Below are positions 1 to 7,844 of a DNA stretch of 64,000 bases, piece by piece. This DNA comes from Peptoniphilus faecalis. GTDB taxonomy: Bacteria > Bacillota > Clostridia > Tissierellales > Peptoniphilaceae. The stretch covers positions 1 through 64,000 of the forward strand of contig NZ_JABDSR010000009.1 of the NCBI RefSeq assembly GCF_012976305.1, written 5' to 3'. The translations under genes and the position numbers were made by a program. The notes beneath the pieces are model-generated. The model had not been told where the DNA came from and ran no database searches. It saw nothing but the letters and a program-made list of their open reading frames with translations. Every line of letters starts with the position of its first letter. Positions within the stretch are counted from its first letter, which is position 1.

Positions 1-575
1 TAGGCGCCTTGTCCTAAATTTATTCTATTTAAGTAAGCTTCTAAAATTTCATTTTTATCTAGCACATCTTCCACTCTTAAGGACAAATAAGCTTCTTGAA
101 TTTTTCTGCCAAGAGTTTTTTGATTTGTTAAATAAACTGAACGAACGAGTTGTTGTGTAATAGTAGAGCCACCACGCATAAGGGACCTTGACTTTATATT
201 TGCGGCAATAGAAGATGCAATGCCAATTGGGTCTAGACCTTTGTGTTTATAAAACCTGTGGTCTTCAATTGCTATAAAGGCATTCTTTACATTGTCGGGG
301 ATGTCATCTATATCCACGAGAGTTCTATATTCAAGTGATTCAATTTTTTCAATTAAATTTCCATCCTTAGAATAAATATAGGAGCTCTGATTAAAGGAAG
401 AACTCAAATTATTTAAATTTGTGGTAGGAGTTTTTGAAATTATTGAAACAATAAGTGCTGAAAAAAGTGAAATAAATAAAACAAAAACTAAAAGCAGGAT
501 TAGAAGTGCAATTTTAATTTTTTGAGTTTTATTTAAAGTTTTAAAATTATATTTTAAGATTGCAAAATTTTTCAT
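1..575 (-). CDS. Class A penicillin-binding protein, glycosyltransferase domain (partial)
   Basis: Read on the minus strand, about 191 codons are present; the 3' end lies outside the window. A cytosolic N-terminus of about 20 residues is followed by one strongly hydrophobic segment (about residues 22-45), as expected for a membrane-anchored PBP. The GT51 peptidoglycan glycosyltransferase fold follows, with the catalytic-Glu motif EDHRFYKHKG and the second motif GGSTITQQLVR, then the conserved KIQEAYLSLRVE and LNRINLGQGA stretches. The enzyme polymerises lipid II outside the membrane; the transpeptidase domain would follow off the window. An AGGAG box six bases before the ATG at 575 supports the start. 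It is divergent from hflX. Confidence 0.93.
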   Translation of the reverse strand, partial: MKNFAILKYNFKTLNKTQKIKIALLILLLVFVLFISLFSALIVSIISKTPTTNLNNLSSSFNQSSYIYSKDGNLIEKIESLEYRTLVDIDDIPDNVKNAFIAIEDHRFYKHKGLDPIGIASSIAANIKSRSLMRGGSTITQQLVRSVYLTNQKTLGRKIQEAYLSLRVEDVLDKNEILEAYLNRINLGQGA

Positions 576-631
576 AATTACTCCTTTTTTTAATTATATC
601 ATTTTAGCGAGCCAAATACTATTATGGGAGT

Positions 632-660
632 TTTTTAATCTTAGCATTATGTAGTATAAT
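632..660 (+). promoter_or_regulatory. Putative hflX promoter giving a leaderless transcript
   Basis: A perfect TATAAT at 655-660 sits only six bases before the hflX ATG at 667. The best -35 at 17 bp spacing (632-637) is a poor T-rich match. No Shine-Dalgarno sequence precedes the ATG. An in-frame TAG at 652-654 limits the gene start to this ATG or a later codon. Confidence 0.45.
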
Positions 661-666
661 ATAACT

Positions 667-1956
667 ATGGATAATGTTTATTTAGAGAATTTAAATTCAA
701 ATAAAAAATTAGAGAGAGTAATTATTGTGGGTACTAATATTGGCGCTTACCCTCACAGCTTAGAGACGTCAATGAAGGAGTTGTCCGATCTTGTCTTTGC
801 AGATGGTGCAGAGGTCGTAGGTGAAGTTACGCAAAATATTTATAAATTTAATCCAAAATATTTAATTGGATCTGGAAAGGTTGACGAGATAAAGGAAATG
901 GTTAAACTCTTGGAAGTCGATGCCGTTGTTTTTAACGATGAACTCTCTGGGATTCAAGTAAGAAATTTGGAAAAGAGAATAAAAAAGAAGGTAATCGACA
1001 GGACAAATCTAATATTAGATATTTTTGGACTTCGAGCTACAACTTACGAGGCAAAGCTTCAAGTTGAACTTGCAATGCTAGAGTATCAACTACCTAGACT
1101 TCTTGGCATCGACGGATGGTCAAGAACTGGTGGTGGAATTGGTACAAGAGGTCCTGGTGAGCAAATTATTGAAACCGATAGAAGAAGGTTAAGAAGAGAA
1201 ATCGACAAGATTAAGGAAAAACTTGATAAGGCAAAAAAGACTAGAGATACTACTAGAACTAGAAGACTTAATAGCAATACTCCAATTGTATCACTTGTTG
1301 GCTATACAAATGCAGGAAAGTCCACGATCTTAAATAGATTAAAGGAAGAAGACTCTGGAGAGGTTTCTGTAAGAAATATGCTTTTTGAAACTCTAGATCC
1401 ATCTTCAAGAAAGGCGAGACTTTTGTCTGGACGTGAATTTATAATATCTGATACCGTTGGTTTTGTTTCAAAACTTCCGACAAAACTCGTTGAAGCTTTT
1501 AAATCAACTCTTGAAGAAATAAAATATTCGGATTTAATTCTTCATGTCATTGACGCATCAAGTGAAGATTTAGAAATTCAGTACAAAACTACTATGGATA
1601 TATTAAAGGATATTGACGTATTGGATAAAAATATAATCACGGTTTTTAACAAGGTGGACAAGGTAAATGTATATGACATAAATTTACCTCTTCGAGTTCT
1701 TCCAGATAAAAAAGTGTATATTTCTGCAAAAAAAGATGAAAACATGGATGAACTGCTAAAAATTATAGAAAAAAATCTCGAGGAAAAATATTTTGATGTA
1801 AAATTAAAATTTACTTATGGCGATACAGGTCTTTTATATAAGCTAGTAGAAAAATTTGATGCAAAGCCTATCTATGAAGAGGATGCTATTTATTTGGAAT
1901 TAAGGCTTAATAAAGGCGAATATGAAAAAGTAAAGGATTATGTTGCAAATGTATAA
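667..1956 (+). CDS. hflX: GTPase HflX
   Basis: Ribosome-associated GTPase of the Obg-HflX family, which in studied bacteria splits or rescues stalled and hibernating 70S ribosomes. The HflX N-terminal domain (about residues 20-190) includes the GGGIGTRGPGE glycine-rich segment typical of the family. It is followed by a charged coiled-coil linker and a GTPase domain: G1 GYTNAGKST near residue 210, G3 DTVGF, G4 NKVD. A short C-terminal domain closes the 429-residue protein, a normal family length. Its 3' end overlaps or abuts the next gene. Confidence 0.95.
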   Translation: MDNVYLENLNSNKKLERVIIVGTNIGAYPHSLETSMKELSDLVFADGAEVVGEVTQNIYKFNPKYLIGSGKVDEIKEMVKLLEVDAVVFNDELSGIQVRNLEKRIKKKVIDRTNLILDIFGLRATTYEAKLQVELAMLEYQLPRLLGIDGWSRTGGGIGTRGPGEQIIETDRRRLRREIDKIKEKLDKAKKTRDTTRTRRLNSNTPIVSLVGYTNAGKSTILNRLKEEDSGEVSVRNMLFETLDPSSRKARLLSGREFIISDTVGFVSKLPTKLVEAFKSTLEEIKYSDLILHVIDASSEDLEIQYKTTMDILKDIDVLDKNIITVFNKVDKVNVYDINLPLRVLPDKKVYISAKKDENMDELLKIIEKNLEEKYFDVKLKFTYGDTGLLYKLVEKFDAKPIYEEDAIYLELRLNKGEYEKVKDYVANV

Positions 1957-2581
1957 TTCGATTTTAAAAAATGGCAAAGCTGAAATAGAAATAAAAAAAT
2001 CTATTTTCATTGGACGAGCTTTTTTTGTAAAAAGTGAAGATGAAGCCCTTGAAATTTTAAAAGATATTAAAGAATTAGAGAGATCTGCAACGCATAATTG
2101 CCACGCTTACATTATTGGAGAAGATGGACTTACACAGAGATACTCTGACAACGGTGAGCCTAGTGGCACAGCAGGCATTCCTATGCTTGAAGTATTAAAA
2201 AAAGAAGAAATGAAAAATGTACTTGTAATTGTAACTCGTTACTTTGGCGGAACAAAACTTGGTGCAGGTGGACTTGTCCGTGCCTACACTGATGCAGTTG
2301 TAAAGGCACTTGATGAATCGAAAAGAGTTGTGAGAAAAATTTTCACAAGGACAAAAATAATTTACGACTATACTTTTCACGGTGCTATAATAAATTTACT
2401 TGCCAATGAAAACTATAAAATCATTGAAGAAAATTATATAGATAAAGTTGAAATTACAATTGACATTGGAGAAGATAAAAGTATTTTAGATAAGATAAGA
2501 GATATGACAAGTGCAAACTTTAAAATTGAAATCTTAAAAGAAATAGAACTCCCAACAATTGGTGGAAAAATTATTTATTAG
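1949..2581 (+). CDS. YigZ/IMPACT (UPF0029) family protein
   Basis: About 210 residues with the N-terminal UPF0029/Impact domain: HNCHAYIIG, DNGEPSGTAG and the signature RYFGGTKLGAGGLVRAYT, followed by the DUF1949 C-terminal domain. Family members resemble eukaryotic IMPACT and are linked to translation or nucleotide binding, but the biochemical role is not settled. The reading frame overlaps the end of hflX. An ATG at 1940 and one at 1949 are both possible; the AAAGGA box at 1932-1937 is spaced properly only from 1949, so I prefer that start. Confidence 0.88.
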   Translation: MYNSILKNGKAEIEIKKSIFIGRAFFVKSEDEALEILKDIKELERSATHNCHAYIIGEDGLTQRYSDNGEPSGTAGIPMLEVLKKEEMKNVLVIVTRYFGGTKLGAGGLVRAYTDAVVKALDESKRVVRKIFTRTKIIYDYTFHGAIINLLANENYKIIEENYIDKVEITIDIGEDKSILDKIRDMTSANFKIEILKEIELPTIGGKIIY

Positions 2582-2589
2582 GAGAAACT

Positions 2590-3306
2590 ATGGATTATAA
2601 AAAAGTTACAAAAGATTTAGTAAAGTGGACAGAAAATTATGCAAAAAAAGTTGGCGCAAAGGGATTTGTCTTTGGGCTTTCAGGTGGAATTGACTCGGCA
2701 GTTGTGGCGGCAATAGCAAAAAGAGTTTTCCCAGAAAATTCTCTTGGACTGATTATGCCCTGCGATAGCATTGATAAGGATAGAGAAGACGCCCTAAAAG
2801 TTGCAAAGGCAATTGATCTTGAAACAAAGACAATTGATCTTACAAGCACTTTTTATGAACTAATGAAGGCATCCTTCACATCAGAAAACAAGATGGCAAG
2901 ATCAAATATTAAGCCAAGACTTAGGATGACAACATTATATTATTATGCACAAGACCTTGGATATTTAGTCCTTGGGCCATCAAATGCAAGTGAATGGTAT
3001 CTGGGCTATTCGACAAAATACGGAGACTCTGGTGCAGACATCATGCCTATTGCAAATATTTTAAAGACAGATATTTTTGAAATCGCAAAGGAACTTGGAC
3101 TTCCTGATTTTATAATAAATAAAAAACCATCAGCAGGACTTTGGGTGGGACAAACTGACGAAGATGAAATGGGTTTTACTTATGAAGTTCTCGATTCCTA
3201 TATAAGGGGAGAAAAAGTTCCAGAAAAAGAAATCAAAGAAAAAATCGATAGAATGCACGAAAATTCAGCTCACAAAAGATCTATGGCTCCAAGTTTTAAA
3301 TTTTAA
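2590..3306 (+). CDS. nadE: NH3-dependent NAD+ synthetase
   Basis: Catalyses ATP-dependent amidation of nicotinate adenine dinucleotide to NAD+ in the cytosol. The 238-residue size is that of the ammonia-dependent form with no N-terminal glutaminase domain. The PP-loop SGGIDSAVVAAI lies near residues 31-42; the nucleotide and NaAD binding stretches GPSNASEWYLGY and the KKPSAGLW/DEDEMGF region are intact. GGAG at 2581-2584 precedes the ATG, and the gene follows the YigZ gene by 8 bases, so they are probably cotranscribed. nadD lies elsewhere in this window (48067-48675). Confidence 0.95.
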   Translation: MDYKKVTKDLVKWTENYAKKVGAKGFVFGLSGGIDSAVVAAIAKRVFPENSLGLIMPCDSIDKDREDALKVAKAIDLETKTIDLTSTFYELMKASFTSENKMARSNIKPRLRMTTLYYYAQDLGYLVLGPSNASEWYLGYSTKYGDSGADIMPIANILKTDIFEIAKELGLPDFIINKKPSAGLWVGQTDEDEMGFTYEVLDSYIRGEKVPEKEIKEKIDRMHENSAHKRSMAPSFKF

Positions 3307-3329
3307 AAATTTTATAAGAGAGATTATTT

Positions 3330-3512
3330 ATGGGAAATCATCAACTTAGAAATTTGTCAATTTTATTAATTATAATGGCAATTTTTGATATTTATAAATA
3401 TTTTACTTCTGGAATAGCGGTTTCAGATTTAATTTACAAGTATATTTTTGTCATAGGAGTATTCTTAATCACTTGCTTTATCATTTATGTAATTTCAAGG
3501 AGAAATGGTTAA
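3330..3512 (+). CDS. Small two-helix membrane protein
   Basis: I do not recognise this 60-residue protein. It has two hydrophobic segments (about residues 8-25 and 33-56) separated by a short polar loop and ends in a basic SRRNG tail, which predicts an integral membrane hairpin with a cytosolic C-terminus. The ribosome site is weak (GAGAG about 9 bases upstream). It lies 24 bases after nadE. A second, apparently broken membrane-peptide frame starts inside its last codons. Function unknown; it could be a non-functional remnant. Confidence 0.5.
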   Translation: MGNHQLRNLSILLIIMAIFDIYKYFTSGIAVSDLIYKYIFVIGVFLITCFIIYVISRRNG

Positions 3513-3674
3513 TTTAAAAGATTACATCAAAGGTTTCTTAGTTTTTTTGTTTAATTAATTCTAGTTAGGAAATTTTATATTTATAAATTTGGTACTTATG
3601 ATGGACAAAAACTTGTAGTTACCCTAATAGTCTTTGCCTTGTACCTTTTAACCTACTTTGGAGTAGAAAAATAA
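3505..3674 (+). pseudogene. Decayed small membrane protein (frameshifted)
   Basis: An AAGGAG box precedes an ATG at 3505 that opens a 17-codon frame starting MVNLKDYIKGFLVFL and stopping at 3558. The +1 frame continues from about 3555 as LILVRKFYIYKFGTYDG and then a hydrophobic helix, ending TYFGVEK at 3674. Joined at the T-run near 3545 they would make one membrane protein of about 56 residues. No family assigned. It could equally be chance hydrophobic reading in AT-rich DNA. Confidence 0.3.
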
Positions 3675-3824
3675 AAAAGAAATTTAAAATTTTTCTTAAT
3701 AGTATTAACTGCTAAGAGATTTGAATTATTAAAATTTACAAAAAATTTACTACTATTTAAATGCGATTTGACTTAAATATTATATTATTTAATAAATAAG
3801 TATGATATTATGTAAAAAATTTCG

Positions 3825-4064
3825 TTGGGAGCAGCTACAGGTAGCACAATGGCTGCAGGGATAGCGTATGTAGCAGAAAGAATAGTTATGGAACATTGGC
3901 CGAGAGTTTATTGGACTCAAAAATTATGGACATTTAATTTTAGAGATACCAGTCCTATCTATCCAAGTTGGATTTCAGGTGATAAATATAGGTATAAAAC
4001 ATACTTTTATTCAGATTCAAATAGAAAGGAATTAATAGGCGTAACAGATTATTGTGATTGTTAA
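3825..4064 (+). pseudogene. Possible truncated secreted peptide or protein fragment
   Basis: A 79-codon frame with no usable ribosome site: it opens at a TTG (3825) or an ATG (3849), with stops close upstream. It begins with a Gly/Ala-rich helical stretch (GAATGSTMAAGIAYVAE) and continues as an aromatic-rich, Trp/Tyr-dense region ending YCDC. The composition is that of a mature secreted protein or bacteriocin-like peptide that has lost its leader. The stop codon overlaps the start of the next small membrane ORF (TAATG), an arrangement seen for peptide plus immunity pairs. I cannot assign a family; the 5' truncation is inferred. Confidence 0.35.
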
Positions 4065-4234
4065 TGAGAAAAATACTTAAAACTTTTAGCCTTTTAGCTT
4101 TATTAATGTTTATATTTAATATTTATTACTTTTATAGAAATGATTTTTTGAATATAAGCCTAATAAAACATGATATTTTTATACTGTTAGTATACGTTAT
4201 ATTCTCACTATTTTTATATAAATTTAAGAGGTAG
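4064..4234 (+). CDS. Small two-helix membrane protein, coupled to upstream ORF
   Basis: A 56-residue frame starting at the ATG that overlaps the upstream stop by one base (TAATG), so translation would be coupled. It starts MRKILKTFSLLALLMFIF and holds two hydrophobic segments (about residues 6-24 and 38-52) with a basic YKFKR tail. There is no independent ribosome site. Size and topology resemble small immunity-type or anchor proteins, but no sequence family is recognisable. Confidence 0.4.
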   Translation: MRKILKTFSLLALLMFIFNIYYFYRNDFLNISLIKHDIFILLVYVIFSLFLYKFKR

Positions 4235-4277
4235 ATTCTGAAAATAATGTAATATTTATTAATTTGATAAAAAACAC

Positions 4278-4306
4278 TTGACTTTAAATTTTTGTATAGC
4301 TATAAT
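4278..4306 (+). promoter_or_regulatory. Sigma-A promoter for the first T-box transcript
   Basis: TTGACT at 4278-4283 and TATAAT at 4301-4306 with exactly 17 bases between them, just upstream of the T-box leader. The same architecture is repeated before the second leader. Confidence 0.8.
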
Positions 4307-4312
4307 AGCATT

Positions 4313-4568
4313 TATAAAATAATAAATGCCATGAAAGAGAAAAAGATATTTAATGAGTCTTAAAGAGAGTGGGGATGGTGAGAGCCCACAGATAAGTTAG
4401 TATCATATATTCACTCTTAAGCATGAAGATTGAACACGAGTAGATCTTTACGGCAGTCACCGTTATCATAGACTAGAGATTGTTAGATCTTTAAAGAGGA
4501 AATATTTTTATTTCGAATTTAGGTGGTACCGCGAATCCTTCGCCCTATGTTGGGCGAGGGATTTTTTT
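4313..4568 (+). promoter_or_regulatory. T-box riboswitch, specifier UUC (Phe)
   Basis: Tandem features of a T-box leader are visible. Stem I has an AGAGAG box (4364-4369), an apical stem GTGGG/CCCAC with a GGTG-containing loop, and 3' strand ACTCTTAAG. The codon immediately before this 3' strand, in the specifier position, is TTC (4410-4412). The T-box motif AGGTGGTACCGCG is at 4521-4533; its TGGT bulge fits a tRNA with discriminator A. A GC-rich terminator (ATCCTTCGCCC/GGGCGAGGGAT, then seven T) at 4536-4567 overlaps the antiterminator. The same register reads ACT (Thr) in the thrS leader of this window, an internal check. Confidence 0.9.
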
Positions 4569-4601
4569 ATTATTTTAAATAATTTTTTTTGGAGGATAAA
4601 A

Positions 4602-5576
4602 ATGAAGAATTTAAAGAAAATGGTTAAAATTGTTTTGGTAGGTGCCCTTGCTGCATCTCTTGTTGCTTGCAGTACAGATAAAAAGGCGGAAAAAAATGAT
4701 GAAAAAATAAAAATTGGAGCTATCCAATATATTGAACACGTGTCTCTTGACAATGCACTTAAGGGTTTTGAAGATAGACTAAAAGAAGAGGGAATTGATG
4801 CAGAAGTTGAAGTGGAGAATTTGCAAGGAGACCAAGCTTTAACAACTACTGCGCCAAAAAAATTTGAAAAGGACGAATACAAATTAGTTTATGCGATTTC
4901 AACACCAGCTGCACAGGGAGCAAAGACAGCTCTTCCAAATAAAAATATTATTTATTCTGCAGTTACGGACCCAGTGGAAGCTGGTTTAATTGAAGCGCCA
5001 GATAAAATTACAAATATCACGGGAGTAAATGATGCAGTTTCTGCAAAGAATCAAATCGAATCCTTCCTAAGGATTTATCCAAATATAAAAACTATTGGTA
5101 CAATTTTTTCTACTAACGAAGCAAATTCAAAGGTACAAGTTGAAGCTTTAGAAAGTGCTTGCAATGAGCTTGGGCTTAAACTTGAAAGTGTTGGAATAAA
5201 TAATATTAACGACATTGGTCAAGCTCTTTCAACTTTAACTGGAAAGATCGATGTTTATTATGCACTTACTGATAATACTGTTGCTTCAGCTGGACCAATA
5301 GTTGCTGAAAACTTATTAAAGGTTAAAATTCCATCAATTTCTGCGGAAGAAGGACAAGTTTCAAAGGGACTTTTAATGAGTGAAGGCGTGGACTACTATG
5401 AGCATGGAAGACAAGCAGCGGATCTTGCAATAAGAATTTTAAAGGGAGAAGACATTAAAGGTGTTCACGCGGAAGACAATAAGACTGCAAAGAAAAAAGT
5501 AAATGAAAAAACTGCTAAGGCACTAGGACTTGACCTTAATAATGAAAATTTAAAGGATGCAGAGATTATAAAATAA
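4602..5576 (+). CDS. ABC transporter substrate-binding lipoprotein (TrpX-like family), predicted phenylalanine
   Basis: A 324-residue lipoprotein: basic N-terminus, hydrophobic core and lipobox SLVAC with Cys near residue 23. The mature part is a periplasmic-binding-protein type I fold of the ABC_sub_bind family (PF04392), with IGAIQYIEH, the TPAAQGAKTA hinge region, and FSTNEANSKVQ. This family includes TrpX, part of predicted tryptophan importers. The T-box specifier upstream (UUC) and TGGT discriminator pairing argue for phenylalanine here. GGAGG lies 6 bases before the ATG. A paralogue with its own T-box follows; only one permease/ATPase set serves both. Confidence 0.88.
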   Translation: MKNLKKMVKIVLVGALAASLVACSTDKKAEKNDEKIKIGAIQYIEHVSLDNALKGFEDRLKEEGIDAEVEVENLQGDQALTTTAPKKFEKDEYKLVYAISTPAAQGAKTALPNKNIIYSAVTDPVEAGLIEAPDKITNITGVNDAVSAKNQIESFLRIYPNIKTIGTIFSTNEANSKVQVEALESACNELGLKLESVGINNINDIGQALSTLTGKIDVYYALTDNTVASAGPIVAENLLKVKIPSISAEEGQVSKGLLMSEGVDYYEHGRQAADLAIRILKGEDIKGVHAEDNKTAKKKVNEKTAKALGLDLNNENLKDAEIIK

Positions 5577-5636
5577 TTTTCATAACAGAAAAATTTAAAA
5601 CTAAATAAAAATTTTGGGATAAAAATAAAAAAAGGC

Positions 5637-5665
5637 TTGACTTTGTTGTGCTACTAAATTATAAT
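5637..5665 (+). promoter_or_regulatory. Sigma-A promoter for the second T-box transcript
   Basis: TTGACT at 5637-5642 and TATAAT at 5660-5665 with a 17-base spacer. It lets the second binding protein, permease and ATPase be transcribed independently of the first gene. Confidence 0.8.
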
Positions 5666-5671
5666 CATATT

Positions 5672-5930
5672 AATTTAAAAAAAGCGTTGAAAGAGAAAAA
5701 AGAATTTTTGATGATTTAAGAGAGTTGCCGCTTGGTGCGAGGCAATACACAGAAGTTTAATATACACTCTAAAGCTTATTTGTTGAATTTAGTAGGCAAG
5801 TACGGAAGCCACCGTTAACTGAGGCTAGAGGTTGTTAGACCTTAAAATGAGGTAATCTTTTTAGATTATAAAATCGGGTGGTACCGCGAAGTCAGTCTTT
5901 CGTCCCAATGTGGATGAAAGATTTTTTTTA
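5672..5930 (+). promoter_or_regulatory. T-box riboswitch, specifier UAC (Tyr)
   Basis: Stem I has an AGAGAG box, a TTGCC/GGCAA apical stem around a TTGGTGCGA loop and the 3' strand ACTCTAAAG. The specifier position, directly before that strand, is TAC at 5763-5765. The T-box motif GGGTGGTACCGCG is at 5876-5888, again with a TGGT bulge. Its terminator, GTCTTTCGTCC/GGATGAAAGAT plus eight T, spans about 5895-5929. Apart from the specifier and apical stem, this leader is similar in plan to the one at 4313-4568. Confidence 0.9.
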
Positions 5931-5946
5931 TTTTATGGAGGTTTTT

Positions 5947-6936
5947 ATGAAATTTAGAAGAGTATTTGTTTTAGTTTTATTGTCACTATTTTTGGTTTCT
6001 TGCTCAGGTGCGAAAAATGGAAAGCCAGCAGAAGAAACTACGACAGAAAGTGCAGAAGGTGCAAAAAAAGTTGGAATAATTCAAATTGCCGACCACATTG
6101 CCCTTGAAAGAGCAAGAGAGGGATTTGTTGATGAACTTGAGAAGACAAATCCAGATGTGGAAATTATTTCTAAAAATGCAAATGGAGATCTTACAGTTGT
6201 TCCGTCAATTATAAAGTCTTTTCAAGATAAAAAAGTTGATTTGATTTATGCAATAGCAACTCCAGCAGCACAAGGTGCAAAAAATGGCGAAAAGGAAATT
6301 CCAATTATTTTTAACGCTGTAACTGATCCAGAAAGTGCAGATTTGCTAAAAAATCTTGAAACGCCAGAGGGAAATGTAACGGGAGTAAGCGATTATTTTT
6401 CAATCTCAGCACAACTTGAAGAAATGATTAGTATCTTCCCAGATATAAAAAATATTGGAGTAATGTTTTCTACTAACGAAGCAAATTCAAAATTCCAAAT
6501 TGAAGAGCTAAAGAAATCTGCAGAAGGTTTTGGACTAAATGTAGTTGAAGTTGGAGTAAATAATATTAATGACGTATCAACGGCAATAAAGACAATTGAG
6601 CCAAAGATAGACATATTTATGGCTATTACAGATAACACAGTTTCATCTGCATCAACTATTATTGCAGAAAGCTTAAGGGAAGCAAAAATTCCTTCCTTTG
6701 CATCAGAAGAAGGACCGGTTGAAAATGGAATTTTAATTAGCTCAGGTGTGGACTATGCAGACCTTGGGAAGAAAGCAGCTGGTATGGCAAGTGAAATACT
6801 TGGCGGTAAAAAAGTAAGTGAAGTTCCAGTTTTATTTTCAACAGACACTAGAAAAGTTGTAAACAAAAAAACTGCTGAGGATTTAGGACTTAGCAAAGAT
6901 GAAAAGTTGATGAAGGATGCAAAGGTAGTAGAATAG
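5947..6936 (+). CDS. ABC transporter substrate-binding lipoprotein (TrpX-like family), predicted tyrosine
   Basis: A 329-residue paralogue of the 4602-5576 product. The start is the ATG at 5947, six bases after GGAGG; an upstream in-frame GTG at 5878 lies inside the T-box and is not used. The signal peptide ends in lipobox FLVSC. The PF04392 fold is shown by VGIIQIADH, ATPAAQGAKN and the near-identical block FSTNEANSKFQIEEL. The UAC-specifier T-box predicts induction under tyrosine starvation, hence tyrosine as likely ligand. It is followed by the permease with 23 bases between them. Confidence 0.88.
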   Translation: MKFRRVFVLVLLSLFLVSCSGAKNGKPAEETTTESAEGAKKVGIIQIADHIALERAREGFVDELEKTNPDVEIISKNANGDLTVVPSIIKSFQDKKVDLIYAIATPAAQGAKNGEKEIPIIFNAVTDPESADLLKNLETPEGNVTGVSDYFSISAQLEEMISIFPDIKNIGVMFSTNEANSKFQIEELKKSAEGFGLNVVEVGVNNINDVSTAIKTIEPKIDIFMAITDNTVSSASTIIAESLREAKIPSFASEEGPVENGILISSGVDYADLGKKAAGMASEILGGKKVSEVPVLFSTDTRKVVNKKTAEDLGLSKDEKLMKDAKVVE

Positions 6937-6959
6937 ATTTAAAATTAGGAGGAAGAAAG

Positions 6960-7844
6960 TTGAATTCAGTAATAATGGAATCCATTGTTATGGGACTTAT
7001 ATTTTCCATATTGACAATAGGAGTAGTAATAACATTTAAAATTTTAGATTTTCCAGATATGTCTGTTGAAGGAACCTTTCCACTAGGAGCTTTTTCTTTT
7101 GCGAAGATGCTAACTCTAGGGATAAACCCAATACTTGCGATGGCAGTTTCATTAATTGCAGGAGGTATTGGCGGGTATATAACTTATATATTATTTAGAA
7201 AATTTAAAATTCAAGCAATACTTGCTGGAATCCTTACAATGACATTTTTATATTCAGTGAATTTAAGAATTACTGGCACGCCAAATGTTACTTTCTTTGA
7301 TTTCAAAACTGTTTTTCAACTTTTTGAATCTGTGCCAAAGATTTTAATTCTAATAATTATTACAATAATTATAAAAATTGTTCTAGATTGGTTTTTAAAA
7401 ACAGAAAAGGGATATTTGCTTTTAGCAACAGGAGACAATGAAACTCTAGTAAAAGCCCTTGGCAAAAATCCTGACAAGTACATTGCTATAGGTCTTATAA
7501 TTTCAAATGCACTTGCAGCATTAGCAGGAGCACTTATGGCACAATCAAATGGATACGCAGACATTACAATGGGTCAATCCATAATAGTATCAGCACTTGC
7601 ATCAGTAATTATTGGCGATGCCTTTTTAAAGAATTCAAACTTTTTAAATAGAACTACAAGAGCGATAATTGGCGCTATAATTTATAGAATTATATATGGA
7701 ATTGCACTATACATTGGACTTGCTCCAAGCGATTTAAAGGGAATAACTGCAATAATAGTAGTATTCTTCATAGTTTATAACAATGTTTCATCAAAGGGAC
7801 TATCTGTATTAAAGGAAAAGAGGGAAGAAAATGCTAGAAATTAA
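6960..7844 (+). CDS. ABC transporter permease (BPD_transp_2 / TrpY-like)
   Basis: A 294-residue polytopic membrane protein with eight or so hydrophobic segments; belongs to the LivH/RbsC-type permease family (PF02653). Family hallmarks are the KILDFPDMSVEGTFPLG loop near residues 28-45 and the cytosolic coupling region ATGDNETLVKALGKNPDKY. The start is a TTG at 6960 preceded by AGGAGG at 6947-6952. It forms the membrane channel for the two upstream binding proteins and overlaps the ATPase gene by 14 bases, indicating translational coupling. Confidence 0.9.
   Translation: MNSVIMESIVMGLIFSILTIGVVITFKILDFPDMSVEGTFPLGAFSFAKMLTLGINPILAMAVSLIAGGIGGYITYILFRKFKIQAILAGILTMTFLYSVNLRITGTPNVTFFDFKTVFQLFESVPKILILIIITIIIKIVLDWFLKTEKGYLLLATGDNETLVKALGKNPDKYIAIGLIISNALAALAGALMAQSNGYADITMGQSIIVSALASVIIGDAFLKNSNFLNRTTRAIIGAIIYRIIYGIALYIGLAPSDLKGITAIIVVFFIVYNNVSSKGLSVLKEKREENARN

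Noticed and set aside
4508-4882. Minus-strand 124-codon frame across the T-box and signal peptide
   Set aside because: It is antisense to a T-box and a clear lipoprotein gene, with Ser-rich shadow composition.
5878-5946. N-terminal extension of the second binding protein from GTG at 5878
   Set aside because: It would translate the T-box and terminator; the signal peptide and GGAGG support 5947.
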